Shown piece by piece: positions 1 to 8,757 of a stretch of 40,664 nucleotides of DNA (the stretch's first letter is position 1; each line of letters begins with the position of its first letter). The stretch lies in NCBI GenBank assembly GCA_020200135.1, contig JAIVJI010000084.1, forward strand, positions 1-40,664. Reading direction: 5' to 3'. Under the pieces are notes generated by a model. The model made no database searches, was not told the origin of the DNA, and saw only the letters and a list, made by a program, of their open reading frames with translations. A program made the position numbers and the translations under genes. Source of the DNA: Acidobacteriota bacterium (lineage in GTDB: Bacteria > Acidobacteriota > Blastocatellia > Pyrinomonadales > Pyrinomonadaceae).

Positions 1-106
1 GTGTGGCTGTGTGAGACGCGCGACGCCGTGTTTCCATTACCGTGGGAGCGGCCGGGCGCAGTCTTCTCGCTCCGACAGGAGCTTTCCGGTAACGCAAGGG
101 GACACT

Positions 107-2179
107 TTGAGGACAATCCAGACCGTTCGCCCGAAGCGACAGGCGAGAAAGACGCTGGCGCCCCTGCTGTTGGCCGTCTCGGTCCTCGCGGGGGGCTTTC
201 CGCGCGGCACCGCGCGCGCGCAGATAGCGCCCGCCCTCGTGAGCGAAGACGTGCTCCCGAAGAGACCCGGCGCCTCGCCCTTCCGCATCGAGACGCTGCC
301 CGTCGGCGCCGACGCTCAGCTCCTGACCGTCTTCGGCAGCCTCGAAGGTCTCAAGCCCGAGGGCGCCGCCGCGCCGGGCACGTCGGACGTGCCGCTCGTC
401 AGCATCCTGCGCGACACGCTCGGCGACTCGGACCCTGAGAACGACCGCCTGCGCCACGTCTGGATGCTCACCTACACGCGCCCGACCGCGCTCCAGCGCG
501 CGGCCTCGGCCGTCCCCTTCCTCTACGGCCGCGTCGGCGGGAAGAAGAAGGCGAGCACGAAGGGCGTGCCGCCGGCCGTCATCGACCTCGCCGACCCGAA
601 GCGCGACCTCTGGCACCGCTTCATGTGGCTCGCGCTCCAGAACGTCGTCGTCAACCCTTACGGGCTGGCCGCGAAGGCTTCGACCTCCGCGCTCAGGCGC
701 AACTCTGACGGCTACCGCCAGGCGCACATCATGCGCGCGCTCGCCATCCTTTCGCTCTACGAGGCCGAGACCGGCGCCGAGTCGGCCTTCACGCCGGCCG
801 AGTCGTCCGAGATACAGGCGCGGCTGATGCTGACGGGCAAGACCTTCGGCGGGCTCATCGACGACTCGTACCTCGACGAAGTCCTGCGCCGCCAGAACAC
901 CCAGCTGCTCGACACGCGCGGCCACAACTGGGAACTCCTGCGCCAGCGGGCCGAGGCCGAGGGGCTCTACTTCGAGCCGCTCGCGATGCCCGCCGGCGAA
1001 GCCACTCACGCGCTCGTCTACGTCTCGCGCGAGGACCTGGCGCGGAACAGGGGGCGCAAGTTCGGCAGCCGCTTCCTCAACATCAAGAGCCCCTGGTCGG
1101 ACTCGCGGCTCGCGCGCTGGGACGGGCACGTCGAGACGCGTTTCCTCGACGCCATGGGGCGCCCGGTCGCCGAAGGGGCGGGGGGCGCGCGCCGCGTCGA
1201 GCTGATACCGCTCGCGCTCTACGGGCTCGACTTCCCGAAAATACCGACGCTGCTCGTCGACTTCCGCGACCGCCTGAACCCGAAGAAGCGCGAGATGTCG
1301 CACCGCGTCATCGAGGACGTGGCGCGCAACGTGCTCTCGCTCTCGCGCTACGGCGACGTTCACTACTTCCTCGGCCGCACCGTCTTCGACTTCGTCACCG
1401 CGCGCCGCGGCCTGGACGTCAACCAGCCGACGCGTCTGCGCGCCTACTCGCAGCTCAAGCTCCTGCTCGCGCTCGACGCCACGCTCGACCGCGACCTCCG
1501 CGAGGAGATCGCCGCGCGCGTCGAGAGCGTCTCGCTCAACCCGCTGGAGAACGACCTCGAAGCCGAGGCGCGGCTCGCGCGCCAGCAGTACGCGGCGCTC
1601 GTCGCCGCCGCCAGGGAGCCGGGCGCGCTGCCCGCGCGGCTCGACCGCGACCGGCGCGCCGAGATGGTGCCGCTCGAACACGGCAAGGCCGGCCGCGTCC
1701 TCTTCCGCTTCGCGAACGTCCTCAGTCTCGGGCTCTACAAGCACCGCGAGTCGGCCGCGCCCGCGGACGTGCGCCGCACGCTCGACGGCGAGCGAAAGCT
1801 CGCCTACCACAAGCGCTTCCTGCAAGAGGTCGCGCGCTCGACGCCCGTGGTCGAGGTCGTCTGGAACGTCGAGGACGTGAGGCGGAGCCTGCGCTACGTC
1901 GCCGCCGCCGACACGCGCGGCGACGCGGGCGCGGCGCGCGCCGTCGCCAAAATCTTCGCGCAGACCGCCGACGCCGAGACGCGCCGGCTCTGCGTCGACT
2001 GCCTCTACCGCATCAACAACGAGGCGGCCAAGAGCGCGCTGCTCAGTATCTACCGCTCGCCCGAGCTCGACCACGGGCTGCGCACGCTGACGGCCCAGTA
2101 CCTGCGCAACGCCCTGCGCGAAGACCAGCGCATCGCGCCCGAGGACGCGCGCGCCATCCTCGCCGCCTTCGGTCAGTGA
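107..2179 (+). CDS. Secreted protein of unknown function
   Basis: Predicted exported protein of 690 residues. The chosen start is TTG at 107: an AAGGGG ribosome site ends about 5 bases before it, and the N-terminus then reads as a clean signal peptide (basic KRQARK stretch, hydrophobic core LAPLLLAVSVLAGG, likely cut after ARA near residue 38). An upstream GTG at 11 would add 32 residues that do not look like a leader. The mature part is mostly helical and Arg/Ala/Leu-rich. The last 70 or so residues (AKIFAQTADAETRRL onward) resemble HEAT-like helical repeats; I recognise no catalytic motif. It is the first gene of a tight plus-strand operon and overlaps the next gene by 4 bases (GTGA), so it is probably co-translated with the phosphatase-superfamily enzyme and may be its periplasmic partner. 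That role is inference. Confidence 0.8.
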   Translation: MRTIQTVRPKRQARKTLAPLLLAVSVLAGGFPRGTARAQIAPALVSEDVLPKRPGASPFRIETLPVGADAQLLTVFGSLEGLKPEGAAAPGTSDVPLVSILRDTLGDSDPENDRLRHVWMLTYTRPTALQRAASAVPFLYGRVGGKKKASTKGVPPAVIDLADPKRDLWHRFMWLALQNVVVNPYGLAAKASTSALRRNSDGYRQAHIMRALAILSLYEAETGAESAFTPAESSEIQARLMLTGKTFGGLIDDSYLDEVLRRQNTQLLDTRGHNWELLRQRAEAEGLYFEPLAMPAGEATHALVYVSREDLARNRGRKFGSRFLNIKSPWSDSRLARWDGHVETRFLDAMGRPVAEGAGGARRVELIPLALYGLDFPKIPTLLVDFRDRLNPKKREMSHRVIEDVARNVLSLSRYGDVHYFLGRTVFDFVTARRGLDVNQPTRLRAYSQLKLLLALDATLDRDLREEIAARVESVSLNPLENDLEAEARLARQQYAALVAAAREPGALPARLDRDRRAEMVPLEHGKAGRVLFRFANVLSLGLYKHRESAAPADVRRTLDGERKLAYHKRFLQEVARSTPVVEVVWNVEDVRRSLRYVAAADTRGDAGAARAVAKIFAQTADAETRRLCVDCLYRINNEAAKSALLSIYRSPELDHGLRTLTAQYLRNALREDQRIAPEDARAILAAFGQ

Positions 2180-4827
2180 TTAGCCGCTTTTGGGTTAGAA
2201 TGTCACATCTTTCAAATCGAGCAGGCAGGAAGGAACCGAGTGCCCGCAGGTGTTCAGCTTCTCTCAGCAGTCTCGTCGTCGGTCGCCTCCGGCTCGCGTG
2301 CGTCCTCTTCGGCCTTCTCCTCTCGGTTCAGACGAGCGCCTCGGCGGCGGGCGCGAAGCGGCTCGTCGTCGTCAAGGTTGACGGGCTGCCGCACGACACG
2401 GTCGAGCGGTTCGTGCGCCAGCGCAACCCGCGCACCGGAAAGAGCGTCCTGCCCTGGTTCGAGCACGTCTTCTACGAGAACGGCACGCGGCTGAATAATT
2501 TTTACGTGCGCGGGATGAGCCTGTCCGGCCCCTCGTGGTCGCTCATCGACACCGGGCAGCACTTACAGATTAAGGGCAACGTCGAGTTCGACCGCTACAC
2601 GCTCCACTCCTACGACTACCTCAACTTCATCCCCTTCTGGGTCGCCAACGTCGGCGGCGCGCGCGTGGACATGCCGGGCGTCGAGCTGCTCGACGAGGTC
2701 GGCATCCCGCTGCTCGCCGACGCCTATCCTTACGAGGAACGCTACATCAGCTTCCAGCTCTACCAGCGCGGCACGCGTTGGACGACGCTCCAGCGCGGCC
2801 TCCAGAACAAGTTCGCGCGCCCGCCCGGCGAGCTGTTCGACGAGTGGCAGCTCGGCATCGGCGGCCGCGAAATCCTCAACGCGCAGCAGGAGCGCGAGCT
2901 GGTCGAGAAGCTCGCCGACCCGAAGGTGCGCTACCTCGACTTCTACTCGACCGACTTCGACCACGCCGCGCACCACAACCGCGACGCGCCGACGCAGCTC
3001 GCCGCGCTCAAGGAGCTTGACGGCTTCGTCGGCCGCGTCTGGACGGCCGTACGTCGCTCGCCGCTCGCCTCGGAGACGGCGCTCGTCCTCGTCTCAGACC
3101 ACGGCACCAACACCGACGAGCGCGTCTACAGTCAGGGCTATAACCTCGTCAAGGTCCTCGGCACGGCCGCGGGCGGCGGCCACCACGTCGTCACCAAGCG
3201 CCGGCTCCTGAGCGACTACGCGCTGAAGGGCGTCTACCCGCTCATCCCGCTCATCTACACGACGACCGAAGAGTCCTTCTACCTGAAGGGTCAGTCAACC
3301 TCCTACCCGACCGCGCTCGTCGACTTCGACGGCAACGAGCGCGCCGCCATCCAGCTCCGCGACAGCGACCTGAACCTGATTCACGCCCTCCTGCTCCAGC
3401 TCAAACGCGGCGACCTGCCCCCGGCCGTCAGGCGCGCGGCGACCGACGCGCTGTTCGCCACGGTCGAGCGGCGCCGCGCCGCGTGGCAAAGGACGTTCGC
3501 GGAGATAACCGAGGAGTTGGGCGCGCTGCGCCGCCTCATCGAGCGCCAGCGCGCGGTCGTCTCGGCGCAGCCGAAGAAGTGGACGAAGGAGGACGCCGAC
3601 GCCGGGCGCGACCGCGAGTCGCGCCGACAGTTCGCGCGGCTCGACTCGTGGCAGACGGACGAGCGCGAGTACACGGCCTACGCGCAGTCGCTCGCCAACC
3701 TCCTCGCACTCGACCGCGCGCGCTTCGACCCCTCGGCGGTGAAGGTCGAAGACTTCGTCCCGAAGGGGGCGATGGGCGACCACAACACGCTCCACGAGCT
3801 ACAGAACTACGTCGCCGGCCCGGCGCCCGCGGGGCTCGCGCTCGCGCCCGACGGCTCGCTCGATTTCGAGAAGAGCTTCGTCCGCGTCAACTACTTTCAA
3901 CTCCTCGGCGACCTCAACGTCCGCAACAACGTCCAGCCGGGCGTCGAGAATCGCCCCGTCGATTTCGTCGCCGTCCGCGTCCCCGTCGAGTCTTTGCGCG
4001 GGGCGCTGCGGCCGGACGAACGCCCCGACGAAGCCGTCTGGCTCTACGGCGGCCGCGAGCGCCAGGCGCTCATCCTCTCGCGCGGCGAGGGGGGCCGTCT
4101 CCTGCTCCGCTACCTCCCCGTCGCGAACCTCAGGCAGACGGCGGACGGCCGCGTCTCCTTCGACCGCGTCGAGTGGCGCGCCGGGCTCCCGCTCGGGCTC
4201 TGGGAGGACGCGCGATTCGGCGTCCCCGCCGGCGAGGGGCGGCGGCGCTGGCTCGAAGGCTGGCACACCGACCTCGAATGGCTGCGCGCGGCTCACCTGA
4301 CGAAGTACTCGAACGCGGTCGTCGGGCTGCACGAACAGTTCGCGCGCCACACCACGGAGGCGACCGACCCCGACGCGCCGGGGCTCTCCGAGGACGACCG
4401 GCTCATCCGGCGCTTCCGACGCCGCCAGCGCGTGCTCGTCGAGACCGACCTGCTCATCCTCGCCAACGACCACTGGAACTTCGACGTGCGCGGCTTCAAC
4501 CCGGGCGGCAACCACGGCTCGTTCTTCCGCGTCTCGACCCACGCGACGCTGATGCTCGCGGGCGGCGAGCGCACGCGCGTCCCGCGCGGCCTCGCGGTCG
4601 AGGAGCCTTACGACAGCCTGAGCTTCATGCCCACGCTGCTCGCGCTGACGGGGCAGACCGACCAATTCAGGGAGGGGGGCACGCGCCCCGTCCCCGTCCT
4701 CTGGCGGCGCGGCTTCCGCGACTTCCCCGGCCGCGTCGTCAAAGAGATTTTCGAGGGCGCGGACGACGCCGCCCCGGTCGCCGATTCCGCCCCTGAAAAG
4801 CGTGCGACGCCTGAGGCCAAGCCTTGA
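2176..4827 (+). CDS. Alkaline phosphatase superfamily phosphodiesterase-like protein
   Basis: Exported metal-dependent hydrolase or phosphotransferase of the alkaline phosphatase/nucleotide pyrophosphatase fold. Visible metal-site elements, numbered from GTG 2176: VVVKVDG (D69), a candidate nucleophile region SLSGPSWSLIDTG, STDFDHAAHH (D260/D262, H263), VSDHG (D308, H309), and late GGNHGSF and STHATLML segments (H780, H789). About 470 residues separate the SDHG motif from the late histidines, far more than in simple family members, so a large insertion lies between them. A hydrophobic segment at residues 38-58 (LACVLFGLLLSVQTSASA) is a signal peptide or anchor. GTG 2176 overlaps the previous stop as GTGA; ATG 2200 is an alternative start with no clear ribosome site. 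The 3' end overlaps the next gene by 4 bases (TTGA). Substrate unknown; the flippase-like neighbour suggests a lipid or envelope glycan (inference). Confidence 0.8.
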   Translation: MISRFWVRMSHLSNRAGRKEPSARRCSASLSSLVVGRLRLACVLFGLLLSVQTSASAAGAKRLVVVKVDGLPHDTVERFVRQRNPRTGKSVLPWFEHVFYENGTRLNNFYVRGMSLSGPSWSLIDTGQHLQIKGNVEFDRYTLHSYDYLNFIPFWVANVGGARVDMPGVELLDEVGIPLLADAYPYEERYISFQLYQRGTRWTTLQRGLQNKFARPPGELFDEWQLGIGGREILNAQQERELVEKLADPKVRYLDFYSTDFDHAAHHNRDAPTQLAALKELDGFVGRVWTAVRRSPLASETALVLVSDHGTNTDERVYSQGYNLVKVLGTAAGGGHHVVTKRRLLSDYALKGVYPLIPLIYTTTEESFYLKGQSTSYPTALVDFDGNERAAIQLRDSDLNLIHALLLQLKRGDLPPAVRRAATDALFATVERRRAAWQRTFAEITEELGALRRLIERQRAVVSAQPKKWTKEDADAGRDRESRRQFARLDSWQTDEREYTAYAQSLANLLALDRARFDPSAVKVEDFVPKGAMGDHNTLHELQNYVAGPAPAGLALAPDGSLDFEKSFVRVNYFQLLGDLNVRNNVQPGVENRPVDFVAVRVPVESLRGALRPDERPDEAVWLYGGRERQALILSRGEGGRLLLRYLPVANLRQTADGRVSFDRVEWRAGLPLGLWEDARFGVPAGEGRRRWLEGWHTDLEWLRAAHLTKYSNAVVGLHEQFARHTTEATDPDAPGLSEDDRLIRRFRRRQRVLVETDLLILANDHWNFDVRGFNPGGNHGSFFRVSTHATLMLAGGERTRVPRGLAVEEPYDSLSFMPTLLALTGQTDQFREGGTRPVPVLWRRGFRDFPGRVVKEIFEGADDAAPVADSAPEKRATPEAKP

Positions 4828-7097
4828 GCGCGGCGCGCGGCGGGGAGGGCGCGCCCGTGCCGGCCGACGAGTTAGACGTTGACCGCGACGGCCTGTTCGA
4901 GGCCGAGATTCACATCACGGCCGGCGGCGGCGAGACCGACCGCGGCGAAGAGTCCGGGGGCAAACGTCGCCGTGGCCGCCTCTTCTACCTCCACGTCCTC
5001 GCCTTCGCCTTCGGCGCTTCGCTCCTTTTCTTCCTCATCCGCGCCGTCGGGCTTGAGCCGATATTTCAGGCGCTCGGCCAGATAGGCTACGGGTTCTTCA
5101 TCCTGCTGGGGCTGGCCGGCGCTCGCCACTGCCTGCGCACGCTCTCGATGCGGACGGCGGTCGCGCGCGAGCACCGCCGCTTCAACTTCTGGCAGGCGCT
5201 CACCACGCGTCTCGCCGGCGAGACCATCAGCTTCTTCACCTTCACCGGCCCCGTGCTCGGCGAGGCGACGAAGGCGGCGCTGCTGCGCAAGCGCGTACCC
5301 TTAGCCTCGGCCGTGCAGGCGCTCGCCGTCGACAACCTGCTCTACAACCTCTCGGTCGCGCTCTTCATCTCCAGCGGCGCGTTCGTGATGCTCGCCACCT
5401 ACGACCTGCCCGTCGGCGCGCGGCTGCCGCTCTACGGCATCTCCGCCGGGATGGCGTTCGTCTTCGCGCTCGTCGCCTGGGCGGTCGTGAGCGACGTGAT
5501 GCCGGTGACGGCGGCCGTGGACTTCTTCATCCGGCGCGGCCTCAAGGCGCGCTGGTTCTCGTCGAGGCGCGAGAACTTCCACCGCGTCGAGGAGAACGTC
5601 TACGACTTCTACAAGAAGCGGCCGCGCGCCTTCTTCGCCATGTTCGCGTGCGACTTCCTCGCGCACGCCACGACCGTCGCGGAGGTGGCGGCCGTCCTCT
5701 GGATGCTCGGCTTTGAGCCGGCGCTCGCCGTGTCGTACATTATCGACTCGCTGACGAAGGTGATTAACCTCGTCTTCAGCTTCGTCCCCGCGACCATCGG
5801 GGTCTACGAGGGGGGCACGGGCTTCATTTTGAAGACGCTCGGCTACGGCGTGGCGACGGGGCTGACCATCGGCATCGTCCGCAAGGCGTCGATGATCGTC
5901 TGGGCGCTCGTGGGGCTGTTGATGCTCGTCCGCCACACCGCGCCCGCCGCGCTCGGCAAGGCGGTCGAGCGCCACCCGCGACTGAGGGGAGTTATGGACA
6001 ACCTTGTTCTCGCCAACATGACGCACCGCCCGGCGCGCACCTTCGTCAGCGTCCTCGGGGTCGCCGTCGGAGTCCTGCTCGTAGCCTTCACGGTGGGACT
6101 GGCGCACGGCGTGCTGCGCGAGCGCGGCCGGCGCGAGTCCGAGGTCGGCGCCGAGATCATGTTGCGCGCCGCCGGCTCGATGGGTTTCGGCGGCTCGATG
6201 CCCTTCAACCTGCCCGTCTCGCGCGCCGACGAGGTGGGGCGCCTGCCCGGCGTGAAGGTCGCCGTCCCCGTCGGGCAGACCACCGACACGAGCGACACGG
6301 GGTTCGGGATGCGCGTCATCGACGGCATCCCGTTCGAACGCTACGCGCGGCTCTCGGGTCTGCGCGTCATCGAGGGGCGCCCGCTCCAGTCGGGCGACGA
6401 GGCCGTCGTGGACTCGGTCTGGAAGGAGCAGCGGAAGGCCAAAGTCGGCGACCGCGTCAAACTCCTCGGGCGCGACTTCGCGCTCGTCGGCATCTACGAG
6501 CCGCCCGGCGGGGCGCGCATCAAAATCCCGCTCTCGACCGCGCAGGAGAACGCCGGCATCGAGGACGGGGCCTTCTGCAACGCGATCCTCGTCTCGGCGC
6601 TGAACCCGGCCGAGCAGGAGGCGGTGGCCGAGCGCATCCACGCCGCCTTCCCCGACGACCAGCTCATCTTCACGCGCGACCTGCCCGAGCTGTACGCGTC
6701 GAGCGTCCCGGCGCTCGACGTCTTCATCAACGTCATCGTCGGCGTCGCGGCCGTCATCAGCATGCTCGTCATCCTGCTCGCGATGTACACGACCGTCACC
6801 GAGCGCACGCGCCAGATCGGCGTGCTGAAGTCGCTGGGGATGTCGAACTTCGGCGTGGCCTGGGTCATCGAGCAGGAGGCGCTCTTCGTCAGCGTCCTCG
6901 GCGTCATCTTCGGCGTGGTGCTCACGCTCGCCGCGCGCTTCGTCGTCATGCGCACCACCTCGCTCACCGTCGACATCGAGCCCGAGTGGATTCTCGTCTC
7001 GCTCGTCATCGGGCTGCTCGGCGGCACGCTCGGCTCGCTCTACCCGGCCATGCGCGCGGCCCGGCAGGACCCGGTCGATGCCTTGAGCTACGAGTAG
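4824..7097 (+). CDS. Fusion: LPG-synthase/YbhN-type membrane domain plus FtsX/MacB permease
   Basis: Inner-membrane protein of 757 residues with two halves. After a cytoplasmic acidic N-terminus, residues about 47-385 form a multi-helix domain like the lysylphosphatidylglycerol synthase transmembrane region (UPF0104/YbhN family). Conserved-looking stretches are GETISFFTFTGPVLGEATK and FVPATIGVYEGGTG. Residues 391-757 are a complete FtsX/MacB-type permease: one helix (SVLGVAVGVLLVAF), a periplasmic domain, then three helices, ending with the typical YPAMRAARQDPVDALSYE. Proteins of the first family flip or modify lipids; the second normally pairs with an ABC ATPase, and none is visible in this window. 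The start is TTG at 4824, overlapping the previous stop (TTGA). A good internal start exists at the domain border (separate entry), so the permease may also be made alone. The next gene follows after 4 bases. Confidence 0.85.
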   Translation: MSAARGGEGAPVPADELDVDRDGLFEAEIHITAGGGETDRGEESGGKRRRGRLFYLHVLAFAFGASLLFFLIRAVGLEPIFQALGQIGYGFFILLGLAGARHCLRTLSMRTAVAREHRRFNFWQALTTRLAGETISFFTFTGPVLGEATKAALLRKRVPLASAVQALAVDNLLYNLSVALFISSGAFVMLATYDLPVGARLPLYGISAGMAFVFALVAWAVVSDVMPVTAAVDFFIRRGLKARWFSSRRENFHRVEENVYDFYKKRPRAFFAMFACDFLAHATTVAEVAAVLWMLGFEPALAVSYIIDSLTKVINLVFSFVPATIGVYEGGTGFILKTLGYGVATGLTIGIVRKASMIVWALVGLLMLVRHTAPAALGKAVERHPRLRGVMDNLVLANMTHRPARTFVSVLGVAVGVLLVAFTVGLAHGVLRERGRRESEVGAEIMLRAAGSMGFGGSMPFNLPVSRADEVGRLPGVKVAVPVGQTTDTSDTGFGMRVIDGIPFERYARLSGLRVIEGRPLQSGDEAVVDSVWKEQRKAKVGDRVKLLGRDFALVGIYEPPGGARIKIPLSTAQENAGIEDGAFCNAILVSALNPAEQEAVAERIHAAFPDDQLIFTRDLPELYASSVPALDVFINVIVGVAAVISMLVILLAMYTTVTERTRQIGVLKSLGMSNFGVAWVIEQEALFVSVLGVIFGVVLTLAARFVVMRTTSLTVDIEPEWILVSLVIGLLGGTLGSLYPAMRAARQDPVDALSYE
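5984..5996 (+). promoter_or_regulatory. Possible internal ribosome site and ATG for the FtsX half
   Basis: GAGGGGA at 5984-5990 lies just before an in-frame ATG at 5994-5996 (residue 391 of the fusion), exactly where the flippase-like domain ends and the FtsX permease begins (MDNLVLANMTHRP). A product from here would be 367 residues, a normal length for a stand-alone permease. No stop codon separates the halves, so either full fusion, separate permease, or both are possible. Seen directly: the motif and spacing. Use in the cell is inference. Confidence 0.45.
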
Positions 7098-7101
7098 ACG
7101 G

Positions 7102-7614
7102 ATGCCGAACCTTTCATACATCTCGCCGAAGGCCGAAGTGAGGGAGAGCCCGATTCACGGGCGGGGGCTGTTCGCGCGCGAGCCATTCGCCGAGGGCGAG
7201 CTGGTCTGCGTCAAGGGCGGGTACGTCTTCGGCCGCGAGACGCTCGGCGCGATGCCCGGCTGGTACCGCGCCGCCGAGATTCAGTTGGCGGAAGACTTCT
7301 TCATCGGCCCGCTTGCGGAATCGGAGCGCGAGGGGTCGATGATCTTCAGCAACCACTCGTGCGACCCGAACATCGGCGTCCGGGGCCAGATCGTCTTCGT
7401 CGCGATGCGCGCGGTCGCCGCCGGCGAGGAGCTGACCCACGACTGGGCGACCACCGACGACGACGACTACGAGCTTGAGTGCCGCTGCGGCGCGCACGGC
7501 TGCCGCCGCCGCATCACCGGCCGGGACTGGCGCCGCGCCGACCTGCGGGAGAAGTACCGGGGCTTCTTCTCCTCCTACCTCGAAGAGAAGATTCGGCGCG
7601 CCGCCGCGCCCTGA
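7102..7614 (+). CDS. SET-domain protein-lysine methyltransferase
   Basis: Small 170-residue SET protein, expected to transfer a methyl group from S-adenosylmethionine to a lysine. Motifs in order: IHGRGLFA near residues 18-25 (SET start), FSNHSCDPN with N84-H85-S86-C87 (cofactor and knot region), GEELTHDW at 108-115, and a post-SET zinc-type cluster CRCGAHGC (C127, C129, C134). In the common form GEELTxDY the last position is a tyrosine important for catalysis; here it is W115, so activity or specificity may differ. It starts with ATG 4 bases after the fusion permease and ends the four-gene operon. A target among the operon products or a DNA-associated protein is possible, but the sequence does not show which. 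Confidence 0.85.
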   Translation: MPNLSYISPKAEVRESPIHGRGLFAREPFAEGELVCVKGGYVFGRETLGAMPGWYRAAEIQLAEDFFIGPLAESEREGSMIFSNHSCDPNIGVRGQIVFVAMRAVAAGEELTHDWATTDDDDYELECRCGAHGCRRRITGRDWRRADLREKYRGFFSSYLEEKIRRAAAP

Positions 7615-7671
7615 ACTGACGCCCCGCCTTCCGAAATTCTTTCCAACCCCCTGACGAAAGGACAATCACCT

Positions 7672-8757
7672 TTGAGCACCGAGACGAACCGCCCCGAGCC
7701 CGAATTCCTGCTGACGCCCGCCGACATCCGCCGCGCCGCCGACGAGGGCGTGCTCGCGCACGGCGACGCGAAGCGCCTCATCGACTGGGGCTACGACCAG
7801 CGCTTCGACCGAACGCTCCTGCGCGAGCCGGCGCCCGAGCCCGCGCCCGAGACGCGCAAGGGCTTGAACGCCGTGACTGTCGCCTACTACTTCGGCGCGA
7901 TGCTGATGATCTCGGCCTGCGCCTGGTTCCTCGGCGACAAGTGGGAGGCGCTCGGCACGCGCGGCGTCTTCGTGACGGTGCTCGTCTACATGCTGGCCGC
8001 GCTCGGGCTGGGGCTCGGCCTGCGCCGGAGGGGCTACGTCGTGGGCGGCGGGCTGCTGGTCACGGTCGCGGTCTGCCTCGTCCCGCTGCTCGTCTACACC
8101 GTCGAAGACATGCTCGGGCTCTGGCCCGGGCCGCGGCCGGGCGAGTACGCGGCCTACTACCCGCGCGTCCACGGCTCGTGGATTGTGATGGAGCTGGCGA
8201 CGATGCTCGCGGCGCTCGTCGCGCTCCGCTACGTCCCCTTCGGGTTTTTGACCGCGCCGCTGGCGCACGCGTTCTGGTTCTTCTCGATGGACGTGGCGGA
8301 GTGGGCCTTCGGGCAGGAGCTTTCGCGGGACACGCGCTGCTGGGTGAGCGTGCTGGTGGGGCTGCTGACGATTCTGGTCGGCTACGGGCTGGAGCGTTCG
8401 TACCGCCGCCGCGAGGTGCCGCGCACGGACGATTTCGCCTTCTGGTGCTACCTCTTCGGGCTGCTCGCGTTCTGGGGCGGGTTCACTTTCATGGAGAGCG
8501 GCTCGGAGGTCGGGCGGCTGCTCTACGCGCTCTTAAACGTCGGGCTCATCGCCGTGGGCGTCTACCTGCGGCGCTCGGTCTTCATCGTCTTCGGCGTGCT
8601 CGGCGTCCACGTCTACCTCGGGCACCTCGCCTACGAGGTCTTCAAGGACTCCGTCCTCTTCCCCTTCGCGCTGGCGCTGCTCGGCCTCAGCGTCATCCTC
8701 GTCACCGTCCTCGCGCAGCGGCAGTTTATCAAGCGGCTCAAACGTCAGGACGCCTAG
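7672..8757 (+). CDS. Polytopic membrane protein, DUF2157-like
   Basis: A 361-residue protein with a soluble N-terminal segment of about 65 residues (LTPADIRRAADEGVL, then AKRLIDWGYDQRF) followed by eight or more hydrophobic helices, with almost no polar loop of size. The layout (short helical N-terminus, then paired helices) resembles DUF2157-type membrane proteins; no catalytic or transport motif is evident. The start is TTG at 7672, preceded by GAAAGGA with 9 bases of spacing. It lies 57 bases after the SET gene, so it may belong to the same transcript or have its own. Its TAG stop shares the tetramer CTAG with the stop of the convergent aminopeptidase gene, leaving no room for a terminator between them. 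Confidence 0.75.
   Translation: MSTETNRPEPEFLLTPADIRRAADEGVLAHGDAKRLIDWGYDQRFDRTLLREPAPEPAPETRKGLNAVTVAYYFGAMLMISACAWFLGDKWEALGTRGVFVTVLVYMLAALGLGLGLRRRGYVVGGGLLVTVAVCLVPLLVYTVEDMLGLWPGPRPGEYAAYYPRVHGSWIVMELATMLAALVALRYVPFGFLTAPLAHAFWFFSMDVAEWAFGQELSRDTRCWVSVLVGLLTILVGYGLERSYRRREVPRTDDFAFWCYLFGLLAFWGGFTFMESGSEVGRLLYALLNVGLIAVGVYLRRSVFIVFGVLGVHVYLGHLAYEVFKDSVLFPFALALLGLSVILVTVLAQRQFIKRLKRQDA

Noticed and set aside
5301..7121. 606-codon open frame on the minus strand, opposite the fusion permease
   Set aside because: Asp/Arg/His/Glu-rich low-complexity translation typical of shadow frames; the plus strand has clear membrane helices.
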